Positions 36,201 through 44,657 of a stretch of DNA of 64,000 bases are shown here, one piece after another. The notes beneath the pieces are model-generated. The model was not told the DNA's origin. It ran no database searches and saw nothing but the letters and a program-made list of their open reading frames with translations. The DNA comes from Haliclona indistincta (lineage: Eukaryota > Porifera > Demospongiae > Haplosclerida > Chalinidae): positions 12,939,152 to 13,003,151 of the forward strand of contig OZ024784.1 in assembly GCA_964017065.1 (NCBI GenBank), written 5' to 3'. Each line of letters begins with the position of its first letter. Position 1 is the first letter of the stretch. Made by a program: the position numbers and the translations under genes.

Positions 36201-36960
36201 AGTTGACCAAGTATCTCAGTGCTGAACCTGTTAGTGACATCATTTAATGACATATCGCAATATGTGACATCATCTCTCTTCTAGAATCATCCTAACAAAC
36301 TGTTCTCTGATGAGCTGTTGACTGTCCAAAGATCTCTCAAAAACCAAGGATTGTCAGTGACTGAGGAGGAGGTACTTACATCTCTCCTAGTATACTCACT
36401 GTATACTCACTTTCTCTTCTTCTCTCAGATATTGCACACATGGAACTTCACCTATAAACTACACTTTTTGAGACAGGCTAAACAAAAAGCTCAGAAATGT
36501 CAAAAGGGCTTTCTCCTACGTGAACACAGTCTTGAGGTGATATAGCTTGACTAGAGTGAATCTTAGTAATTCTTTTTGTAGTATTCTTGTCCAGAGGTGA
36601 CGTTTTTCTGGCGCGTTCAGCAAGTCATGCAACGATCAGCTCACACTTTACGTGTTCAAATTCTTGACAAAGAAGGTTTGTTGTGTATAATTGTGTGAGA
36701 ATGCCTGTGATAGTGTATGTTACACAGTTCGGCAATTGGAGCAGCAGGTTAAATTAGTTCTGGACAGTATCAGTGCAGACAGTGACAGGAAGAGAGAGTT
36801 AATCAGAGGAGAAGCTGTCGACAAAGCTGAGCAACTCAGTGAGTCTCTGATCTAACAATTCTCTCATTGCTTTATCTCTTTTTTAGAACAAGTGAGATTG
36901 ATTCAAGAGAGCCTGGACACATTCAGAGATGCACTTTCCAAACAACAGAAACAATCATAA
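27282..36960 (+). CDS. OPA1: OPA1, mitochondrial dynamin-like GTPase
   Basis: Fuses mitochondrial inner membranes and shapes cristae. Exon 1 (27282-27502) encodes an Arg-rich, Ser-rich presequence ([19 protein letters not shown]) and a TM segment [18 protein letters not shown]. Exon 2 is 27544-27633 and exon 3 begins near 29888; a coiled coil follows. GTPase motifs: G1 [17 protein letters not shown] near 30661, switch [13 protein letters not shown]3 LIDLPGVIN, and G4 [11 protein letters not shown]. The stalk region has [20 protein letters not shown] and [15 protein letters not shown] helices. The last exon ends [12 protein letters not shown] stop. More than 20 exons are joined by GT-AG introns, many holding repeats listed separately. 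One 3' splice site (35441-35442) follows a 316-nt pure pyrimidine tract. Every main region aligns by eye with human OPA1, including the C-terminal GED-like helix. The start ATG is supported by the presequence. Confidence 0.95.
28130..28640. repeat. Dispersed repeat, copy 2
   Basis: Lies in OPA1 intron 2 and aligns with 4163-4722 in the same orientation over about 0.5 kb with frequent mismatches. Left shared block ACAATCTACAGTGTCCTGGC, right shared block AAATATTCCTAATTCTGG. Confidence 0.75.
28668..28905. repeat. 47/48-bp minisatellite, 5 copies
   Basis: Unit starts ACAGTAGAGAGGTATGTGTT and ends AAGTTGGTTCCTTT. Copies begin at 28668, 28715, 28762, 28810 and 28858; the third and fourth carry one extra A. 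In OPA1 intron 2. The minus-strand frame across it codes only a repeated peptide and is not a gene. Confidence 0.95.
28995..29141. mobile_element. Small inverted-repeat element (MITE-like)
   Basis: 147 bp with 24-bp terminal inverted repeats differing at one position: left 28995-29018 (AGATCTTGCATAAACAAGAC...), right 29118-29141 (...GTTTATGCAAGATCT). The inside codes nothing. No clear target-site duplication was seen. In OPA1 intron 2. Confidence 0.7.
31957..32195. mobile_element. TA-flanked MITE, CAGTGGACC ends
   Basis: 239 bp with 24-bp terminal inverted repeats CAGTGGACCCTCACTAATCC... (left) and the same with one mismatch at the right end (CAGTAGACCCTCAC... as reverse complement). TA flanks both sides (31955-31956, 32196-32197). 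Subterminal copies of CTAATCCGAAC and CTAGTCCGAA recur inside, typical of transposase-binding repeats. Non-autonomous, Tc1/mariner (pogo-type) style, in an OPA1 intron. Confidence 0.85.
33201..33525. repeat. 46-bp minisatellite, 7 copies, with higher-order pattern
   Basis: Unit begins GTGTATCATTATCAGGCGCA and ends GTTACGAAGATCGA. Copies start at 33201, 33247, 33293, 33339, 33385 (49 bp, 3-bp insertion), 33434 and 33480. Variants (TTACG/TTATG, ATTATC/ATTGTC) recur in the order of copies 2-3-4 and 5-6-7. In an OPA1 intron. Confidence 0.97.
33867..34121. mobile_element. Inverted-repeat element with TTTCGTGAGG-type ends
   Basis: 255 bp. Left end AGCTGGTATATTTCGTGAAG and right end (reverse complement) AGCTGGTACTATTTCGTGAG; both continue into TTTTTCGTT-like sequence. 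No coding capacity. Target-site duplication unclear. In an OPA1 intron. Confidence 0.65.
35125..35440 (+). repeat. 316-nt pure polypyrimidine tract
   Basis: Every base from 35125 to 35440 is C or T: first (TC)n, then (CCCT)n, then (CTCCCT)n, then mixed. It is followed at once by AG (35441-35442) and the OPA1 exon TCAATTTAATACGG. It contains extended mirror-repeat sequence of the kind that can form a triplex. Apparent long frames on both strands (Ser/Pro and Arg/Gly/Glu repeats) are artefacts of the tract. Confidence 0.97.
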
Positions 36961-37060
36961 CAATTATTATTATTCTGCATGCTATGTTTCATGTCTCTGT
37001 GGCGAGAATAATGTGGAATTGTATTCAACTAGGGCGTGGTCCAAGTTTTGAGGCGGCAGG

Positions 37061-37612
37061 ATGGCATGGATGGCGAGCTTCTGCCGAGGCTTGACCCGCT
37101 TCTGCTGTTCATGTTTTTCTAGTGAAGCTGATAACAGTGATACTAGTGAAAAAGCACCCCTGTTATCAAAAGGATCGTCGAAACCAGAGGCTGTAGTAGT
37201 CCAACCGAGAATAAACAAGTCCACGGTCCAACCAAGAATCGAGCCGCCGAAATTAATAAACAAGTCCTGGTATCACGGTTCGATTAGCGAACAAGAGGCT
37301 GAACACAGACTTGGATCGGTTGCTAAGGGAATACGAGCTAAGGGAACCTTCCTGGTGTATTGCGACTCATCGACATCCACCTGTGTACTGCGTGTGTTTA
37401 AAAAACACCAACGTAGATGTAGGATACGAGACAGAGGTGGTTCGGAATTTGTGTTGGAGGTTGAGTCTGAAGAGACTGCAACATTGAACCCTAAATCTCA
37501 TAGTTCAGTCATTGAACTGATCAAGCATCACAAAGGACTCTCTGGAACGCCTATAAAATTAAGCGAGACTGAGAGTGTGAGATTACGAGACTGTGCTACT
37601 GTCCCGTCATGA
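37061..37612 (+). CDS. Intronless SH2-domain protein with a degenerate FLVR motif
   Basis: 183 residues from one exon, starting 100 nt after the OPA1 stop. The N-terminus MAWMASFCRGLTRFCCSCFS carries four cysteines (residues 8, 15, 16, 18) with Arg, a likely palmitoylated membrane anchor. EKAPLL (about residues 30-35) is an acidic dileucine. A basic/proline linker follows, then the SH2 domain: WYHGSISEQEAEHRL (about 76-90), GTFLVYCDSS where FLVR is expected, CVLRVFKKH, and the C-terminal helix SSVIELIKHHKGLSG. The invariant arginine of the FLVR motif is Tyr here (GTG TAT TGC), so canonical phosphotyrosine binding is not expected. The protein has no kinase, SOCS or other domain and so would be an adaptor or scaffold. 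Fold assignment is firm; function is unknown. Confidence 0.85.
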   Translation: MAWMASFCRGLTRFCCSCFSSEADNSDTSEKAPLLSKGSSKPEAVVVQPRINKSTVQPRIEPPKLINKSWYHGSISEQEAEHRLGSVAKGIRAKGTFLVYCDSSTSTCVLRVFKKHQRRCRIRDRGGSEFVLEVESEETATLNPKSHSSVIELIKHHKGLSGTPIKLSETESVRLRDCATVPS

Positions 37613-37892
37613 TTTGGTGTTTTGTTCAAGCTGCTTCTGTTTTTTTCTGTATGCTGCATTAATTATTTTTTAATAACCCTGAGCTCACATGCTCGAGGGT
37701 TAATGAAGATATTTTTATTGTATGGACTCTGTGAGACATTGCTGGTATGTTATCATAATAACCATAAAAGTTGTCATTAAAAGTATATGTTTGCAAATAG
37801 CGGTTCATAGTTATTGAATTTGCTACTGAACAACTATAAGTATGCCGACATGTACTATAGTTAGGCATTTCTACTGCTACTAGTAAACAACC

Positions 37893-40800
37893 ATGGTACG
37901 TGTAGCTCTTGTGCTACTGCAGTCTGCTCTGTTCTTCAGTCTTACTGATGCTTATACTCACTATGTTTCAGCTGAGGGAGGGGATGATTGTCCACAGAAC
38001 AAAGTCTGTCACAGCCTAGAATACTACCTCTCTGATATTGAGCTTTACTTCTCTTCTTACAATGAACTGCATTTTCTGGAAGGAACACATCTCCTCGACA
38101 TAGAAGATCCAGTTACAATCAGTAAAGTCGCACACTTCACTCTATCTGGTGATGGTCAATGGGTACCTGGACCAGAGGAATCTATCATGGAGTCTACTGC
38201 TATCATCTACTGTGTAAAGGAAGGTGGAGGGTTTTCTTTCATTCAGTCTACAGCAATTTTGATTCAAGGACTTTCTTTCATTAACTGTGGCGCTTACAAC
38301 TATATCAAAGAACTTCAAGAGATTTTCTATGCCGCCCTTCTTTTTGTTACATCCTCAAAAGTTGATCTTAGCAAAGTTTCAGTTCAAAACAGCTCAGGAC
38401 ATGGAATAATGACATACAATAGTCACACCTTTACAATGATCAGCAGTTCTATTGCATATTCCAACATCAACAAGAGCTCAGAATCCATCTTGCATTGCAA
38501 TAACCTCATCAAAGGAACCAATTTATTGTTTATGAACTACAATTTAAATCTAGAAAGTATAAATATTGATTTATCAAAGTCCAATTTCACTGATGGATGT
38601 GGAAATTTACATAACGGAGGAAATCTGGTATTAAATGCAGTAAACTCAAGCTCTGTGTCTTATTTCTTCAAAGACATCTTGGTAACACAGAGAATAGAAG
38701 GTGGAGGTATTTCAGTTAGACACGATCAGACTGGAATCCACTGGAAATGTTCCGGTTTAACAATAAGAGGATTTAATACACCACAGCCTCCACTCACAAG
38801 AGGACTATCCATAGTAATAGAAGATGCACCTTACACTGACTTGTCATCCATTCATTTGCATCAAGTTAATATAATTGACTTTTCAGGAGAAGCATTATAC
38901 GTAAATTCCTGTCATCGAGGAAGAATGAATCTTTTAATGTCAGATTCAGTGATCATCCATCAAGATGCAGCAAGACAAGCTCAGCGTGGAGTGTACATAT
39001 TTACGAGTGGAAGTACCAATAATGCAATTCTTCTTCAAAACATTACTGTCTCACTTGGAAACGCATTCACAAAAGGTCTTGTAATTGAGATGGATAGCAG
39101 AGATAATACTGAAAGTCGTACTGTAATTACAATCCAGGACAGTCATTTTGAAAATAACAAAAATATGAAGTCAGTTTTGAAACTTTCTATGAATAATGAT
39201 TTGAACATCACGAATTGCGTGTTTTCGAACAATAACGGAGATGGCTCTGTGATCCATGCAATGTTCAATGATCATAATCTGTTGATTGAAAACACTACAA
39301 TCGAGAGCAATAATATGACAGCTCTGGCAATGTGGAGTGGTAATGTGCAGTTCTATGGTAAAAATGTGATACAAAGGAATCATAACAATCGTGGGGCAGG
39401 AATATTCGCTATAGCAATATCACTTATATATGTACAAACTGGCAGTGAGTTGATTTTGTCAAATAATACGGCAGATACAGTGGGAGGAGCCATAGCAGTA
39501 CTTGAGAATAAAGCTAGTACCCACTGCACTGTGCTAGTCAGTAATGACTCACGAGTTATATTCTCAGGTAATCGAGCAGTCGAAGGAGGGAGTGATGTTT
39601 ATGGAGGTAGTCTGATAGACTGTTTAGATATTGATAAGAACCTTGTGCCAAGACAAGGACGGCCAAATGAAACATCTTGGTACTTCAACATACCACTAAC
39701 ACACACAATGCACTTCAGCAATATCGACAAACTCTCCTCTTTGTCCTCTGACCCCATCATGGTCTGTTTCTGCAACAGAAGTGGTCTACCAGACTGCTCC
39801 AAGAGACTGCTTAGTCACAAAAGTTTATTTCCAGGAGAGGAAGTTGTGACTAAAATAGCAACTGTCGGTTACTATGGTGGTACCAGTTCAGGTACTGTGT
39901 CTATAGCGGCACGCAATGCAACACTGGTTAGACCATATGGACCTCAAGGAACTACTGCCAGGTGTCACAAACTTCATCTTCTTCTACAGAGCGATAGTCC
40001 TACATTAGCATCTGTGGACATTACAGTGAATGGTGGATTAGCAGGATGGGATGTTACTCTAGTCGTACACATCTTGGAGTGTCCTCCTGGCTTTGAAAAG
40101 AATAATCAGTCTGGAAAGTGTGAGTGTGCTCCTCTTCTCAAAGCCTTTGACATATCTTGCATAGCTACTCACGATGTTTCATACTTTCAGAGATCAGGAA
40201 ACGTTTGGCTAGCTTTACTCAACAGTTCTAATAGTACCTGCCTTACTGTATATGCTAATTGCCCATTTGGCTATTGCAACTCTTCTCAGGTCACGTTGGA
40301 TCTTATTGATCCTGCTCATCAGTGCACTGGTGGTAGAACAGGCATTCTCTGTGGTCAATGTCAACCAGGACTTAGCTTGTTGCTGGGCTCTAACAGCTGT
40401 GGTTCTTGTTCTAGTGCTTACCTTCTTCTTGTGTTAGTATTTGCTCTGGCTGGCATTGCATTAGTGGCTGTAATAATGGCTCTCAATCTCACTGTATCTG
40501 CTGGCACAGTGAATGGACTATTGCTGTATGCTAACATGGTCAAACTGAATGAGAGTGTTTTCTTCCCCTACAGTAGACCACCAGTAGTGAGCCAGTTCAT
40601 ATCGTGGCTGAACTTGGATGTTGGAATAGAAGTGTGTTTATATAATGGGCTAGATGGATATTGGAAAACATGGTTTCAATTTGCCTTTCCTTTCTACCTG
40701 TTTATTCTCATGGGAGCCATCATCATAGGAAGTCAATATTCCGTTCGAATTTGTAGATTATGTGGATCTCATGCAGTGCCAGCACTTGCCACAGTGTTCC

Positions 40801-41720
40801 TAATGTCTTACACTAAGATCTTACAGACAGTAACCAATGCTTTATCAATGTCTCAATTGAACTGCAATGACACTATGCTCAACGTGTGGAGTGTAGACGG
40901 AAACATTAACTATTTCAGTGCAAAACATCTCGTTCTAGTCATCTTCTCAAGTGTCTTATTGATGATAGGCATGGCCTACCCTTTGTTGGTTTTGTTTGCT
41001 CCTCTTTTAGAGCGATACAGTGACAAATGCTTTCCGTGTAAATGGAATCCAGTTACAAAGTTAAAGCCATTGCTGGATGCATATGGAGGACCATATAGAG
41101 ACAGGCATCGCTACTGGACTGGTATCACTCTGCTTGTTCGTCTATTATCAACTGTTGTGTTCTCATTCACATCTGGTAAGCTACTATTCTTCAACAGCAT
41201 TATCATAGCTATCACTGTACAAGCATTCTTTTACACTTGGTTGTTCACTAAAGGAGTGTACAAGAACTTGTTCTTAAATGTCTTGGATTCTTTGTTTCTT
41301 CTCAACCTATTTGCCCTAGCAATTATCAGTCTTGCATTTGTTCACCTAAATCTCACCTTTGCACAACATGTGGCCACTATTGTTTCTACTTTTCTATCTC
41401 TTCTTGGTTTGCTATTCATAGTTATTCATCGATTGTGGTTGTGGATAAGGCACAGATTATTAAAGAAACACCAAATGTCAACTCAACTCAAGAACATGGA
41501 AAACTTGATGAACAGCAGATACAGAGAAAGTTGCAGTAACTCATCAAACAAGCGTCCAGGATCTCCACCATCTCATGTGTACGGTACCATACGAGGAGAA
41601 CATCAGTTTGATCTCCACATTCCTAAAATACCTTCCAACAGCAGCCCATCTTCTCCTGTTATTCTGAGAGAAAGAGAGCCTTTGCTTTTCAGCATTTCTT
41701 CAAAGAAAATGTATCAATGA
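37893..41720 (+). CDS. Intronless secreted-type beta-helix + 8-TM membrane protein
   Basis: 1275 residues in one exon. A signal peptide MVRVALVLLQSALFFSLTDA leads into about 650 residues rich in Asn, Ser and short beta-like repeats (NNNGDGSVIHA, SNNTADTVGGAIAV), typical of a right-handed parallel beta-helix of the pectin-lyase fold. Many N-x-S/T sites are present. Then a Cys-rich linker (ECPPGFEKNNQSGKCECAP; GILCGQCQPGLSLLLGSNSC) precedes the membrane part. I count eight hydrophobic helices from about residue 842 to 1185, for example AYLLLVLVFALAGIALVAVI and LFLLNLFALAIISLAFVHL. The cytosolic tail is Ser/Pro-rich and has EREPLLFS, an acidic dileucine. I do not recognise a named family. The layout suggests a large cell-surface receptor or adhesion protein. 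Lack of introns in an intron-rich region hints at retroposition or rapid family expansion. Confidence 0.85.
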   Translation: MVRVALVLLQSALFFSLTDAYTHYVSAEGGDDCPQNKVCHSLEYYLSDIELYFSSYNELHFLEGTHLLDIEDPVTISKVAHFTLSGDGQWVPGPEESIMESTAIIYCVKEGGGFSFIQSTAILIQGLSFINCGAYNYIKELQEIFYAALLFVTSSKVDLSKVSVQNSSGHGIMTYNSHTFTMISSSIAYSNINKSSESILHCNNLIKGTNLLFMNYNLNLESINIDLSKSNFTDGCGNLHNGGNLVLNAVNSSSVSYFFKDILVTQRIEGGGISVRHDQTGIHWKCSGLTIRGFNTPQPPLTRGLSIVIEDAPYTDLSSIHLHQVNIIDFSGEALYVNSCHRGRMNLLMSDSVIIHQDAARQAQRGVYIFTSGSTNNAILLQNITVSLGNAFTKGLVIEMDSRDNTESRTVITIQDSHFENNKNMKSVLKLSMNNDLNITNCVFSNNNGDGSVIHAMFNDHNLLIENTTIESNNMTALAMWSGNVQFYGKNVIQRNHNNRGAGIFAIAISLIYVQTGSELILSNNTADTVGGAIAVLENKASTHCTVLVSNDSRVIFSGNRAVEGGSDVYGGSLIDCLDIDKNLVPRQGRPNETSWYFNIPLTHTMHFSNIDKLSSLSSDPIMVCFCNRSGLPDCSKRLLSHKSLFPGEEVVTKIATVGYYGGTSSGTVSIAARNATLVRPYGPQGTTARCHKLHLLLQSDSPTLASVDITVNGGLAGWDVTLVVHILECPPGFEKNNQSGKCECAPLLKAFDISCIATHDVSYFQRSGNVWLALLNSSNSTCLTVYANCPFGYCNSSQVTLDLIDPAHQCTGGRTGILCGQCQPGLSLLLGSNSCGSCSSAYLLLVLVFALAGIALVAVIMALNLTVSAGTVNGLLLYANMVKLNESVFFPYSRPPVVSQFISWLNLDVGIEVCLYNGLDGYWKTWFQFAFPFYLFILMGAIIIGSQYSVRICRLCGSHAVPALATVFLMSYTKILQTVTNALSMSQLNCNDTMLNVWSVDGNINYFSAKHLVLVIFSSVLLMIGMAYPLLVLFAPLLERYSDKCFPCKWNPVTKLKPLLDAYGGPYRDRHRYWTGITLLVRLLSTVVFSFTSGKLLFFNSIIIAITVQAFFYTWLFTKGVYKNLFLNVLDSLFLLNLFALAIISLAFVHLNLTFAQHVATIVSTFLSLLGLLFIVIHRLWLWIRHRLLKKHQMSTQLKNMENLMNSRYRESCSNSSNKRPGSPPSHVYGTIRGEHQFDLHIPKIPSNSSPSSPVILREREPLLFSISSKKMYQ

Positions 41721-42735
41721 AATTGCTTTATCTTGCCGGTATAGTCTTCCATATAAAATCTTATTGAAATTAATAATAATGTGTACTGTATAACTGGTTT
41801 TGAAATACTGATTTAAAAAACTAGTAAAAGCACAGGAAAATCAGTTTCATGATCAAACGGTTGTGTCTAGAAACTTTTTTATTGCGGTAATCTAGATAGA
41901 ACTACAATGCTCACAATGATGAAGCATAACCTCATATCACTAAGAAAGCGACAGACTGTAATTGGTTGCATGGTCTCAAGATAATATATTAACTATTAAT
42001 AATACTGCATAAACGCATATAATTATAACAATAATTATTATTGTTTGAATTGGACTACAATGTATCAACACACAAACCATTCTGGGCCTGGGCCGCCTCA
42101 CTCTAAAAATACTTTCGAGCAAATTTTATAGTTTATTATTTTGTTGTATCTCATCTACAAGTATTCCATCTACTTTCTTCCTGTGTTTTCTAGCTATAGC
42201 TAGCTCTTTCTCCAGCGACCTTGCATGCAGCTATTTCCTTAAAAAATTTTTCTCAATAAACCACATGTGCACAAGCCCCTATTTAAATGCCATCATAAGG
42301 ACAAAGTCTCGAATTTCCAAGCTACACTTTTGCATCAAGCAAGCAAAATACATGCATAATAAACACTAGCTCACCTAGGCCTCAACAAGATGATGCTTGC
42401 TTACTGCAGCTTTTGCATCAGCAATCAGGCAGCGTGTAGGCTGCTGTGCATACATGCACTCTAGAGTATTGTCATGTACAATCATTAGGTCTTACGAGGA
42501 AAAATAATGTGATTATTGGTCAAATTTTAATTGTGGGCGTGGTGCAACGCCCATTGTTGTTATTCATGAGGTTTTTCAGCTAGTCCTATGGCGTGTGCAT
42601 CATGGTATCTTCCCAACTGAGCTTTCCAGAGGACTATTCCAGTCTATCTCGACCCAGCTAGCACGAGCTACTCAGTAGAATAGACCAAGTTCGCCATTAC
42701 TATTAAAAGTTTGTATATAATTCTAGTGATCCATC
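41721..42735. other. Intergenic, upstream of the P5B ATPase
   Basis: About 1 kb, AT-rich, with no gene seen on either strand. The 200 bp before the ATPase start contain ACGCCCATTG (a CCAAT box in reverse) and probably its promoter. Confidence 0.6.
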
Positions 42736-44616
42736 ATGAGTACCACAGGTGAGCCACATCTCCGTCTAATTCACTGTAATGGTATATAAAAATCTATTTA
42801 GGTTCGACCAATGTGCCCCAAAATGGTCACAACATTCAGCCTACACAAGAGGAAGAGATTGCAGTGTGTCCTGTATGTTTGAGGCCAAAACCACACTCAC
42901 TATTAGAACACTCTCTCACACTCCCATAATCTGACTGCAGGCTTATCTCTCTATAGGAACAGACTGGCTATCAGTTCAGTGTGCTGCGTATCATAGTGTT
43001 TGTTCCACTAGCTGTTCTTCCTGCTGGGATGGGTTTGTTGGCTGCCTACTGGTTTCCATATGTTTGGATTCGACTGATCTGCTCATCTTGTTCCCTGGAG
43101 GAAGCTAGCCTAGTGGTAGTGAAGGTACTGTTGTGTCAGTGCATCTTTTTCTTTCTCTACTATCTTCTCAAGGATCTTGATGGCAAGCCGAGAGTTGAGG
43201 TGGTTAGAAAGCTCACATTACCGGCAAACAGTGTTCTCTCTGATGAGGAAGGCAGCTACTCACTGGAGGATCACCTTCTCTCAGAGAAACAAGTTACTGT
43301 CAAGTACTTCATCCATCGCCACCTTCGGTACCTTTACAACCCAGAACGTGGACGCTATGTTGTGCTTCGAGGTCTTGAACTAGAACACAGTTGCACTGAT
43401 ATTCACAGCAAGAGACATGGACTGACTACCAATGAGCATGATATTGCCTCTGTGCAGTATGGCAAGTGCGTTATCGATGTTCCTGTCAAGCCATATCATG
43501 TCTTGTTTGTCGAAGAAGTGTTGCACCCTTTCTACATATTCCAGGTCAGCTTGATATAGTGTGTTTGAGGCAACCAAGAGTGTTAATAGCCTTATCACTA
43601 GTTGTAACTGCCAGGTAGTTACATGAGCACTGAGATGATGATAGTATTCACTTGTTTGTGTATTGTACATGTATGTCCTGTAATGAATGTCATAAGACCT
43701 GTCTACATTCATGTCCTTGTGTCAGGTGACTTGTACAGACCATGACTAGTAGTTTCTTCCGATGATTTACATTATCTCTTTTCTGTAGGTTTTCAGTGTG
43801 ATATTTTGGCTGGTTGACAACTACTACAACTATGCAGTCGCCATGTTTTTTATAGCCACTCTGTCGGTTCTCATCAGTCTTTTTCAGACACGTCGCTACA
43901 TGAAACAGCTTCATGATATGGCCGCCACTCACACTACTGTTAGTGTGATGAGAAATGGAAGAGGTGAGCACTGCATGTGGTAGCTTTGAATTGATTTTAC
44001 TCATTGTCTCTCACAGTTGTAGAGGATGTCAGTAGTACCTTGCTGGTTCCAGGAGATGTATTGGTGCTCCCTACCACAGGATTGTTCATGCCTTGTGATG
44101 CTGCTCTACTGACAGGCAATGCTATTGTCAACGAGTCCATGCTAACAGGTAATGTGTGGAGAAGGAGCAGATCACTGTAGCATCAACCTTTAGGTGAGAG
44201 TGTTCCTGTCACCAAGACTCCACTTCCAATGGAGACCAAAGAGTACACTCCCAATGGCTACAAGAGACACACTCTGTTCTCAGGCACACAAGTAGTGCAG
44301 ACTCGATTCTATGGTCATGCTCATGTGCTTGCTGTAGTGATTAGAACAGGTCAGCAGTATCTGTTGGAGCTGTGTTGCAATGTACTGTACCTTCTCCAGG
44401 TTTTCTCACCTCCAAGGGCAGTATGGTTCGTTCCATTCTCTTCCCCAAACCCTTGGACAACAAATTCTTCTGGGACTCAATCAAATTTGTGCTTGTTCTA
44501 TCAGTGCTAGGTTTGTTCTAGACCTGTTGTGTAACACTACTATACTCTTCTTTGATAGCTGGTGGTGCATTTATATACACTATACTGATACTACAGCTAC
44601 GCAAGCCACCAGTGAG

Positions 44617-44657
<41 letters not shown>

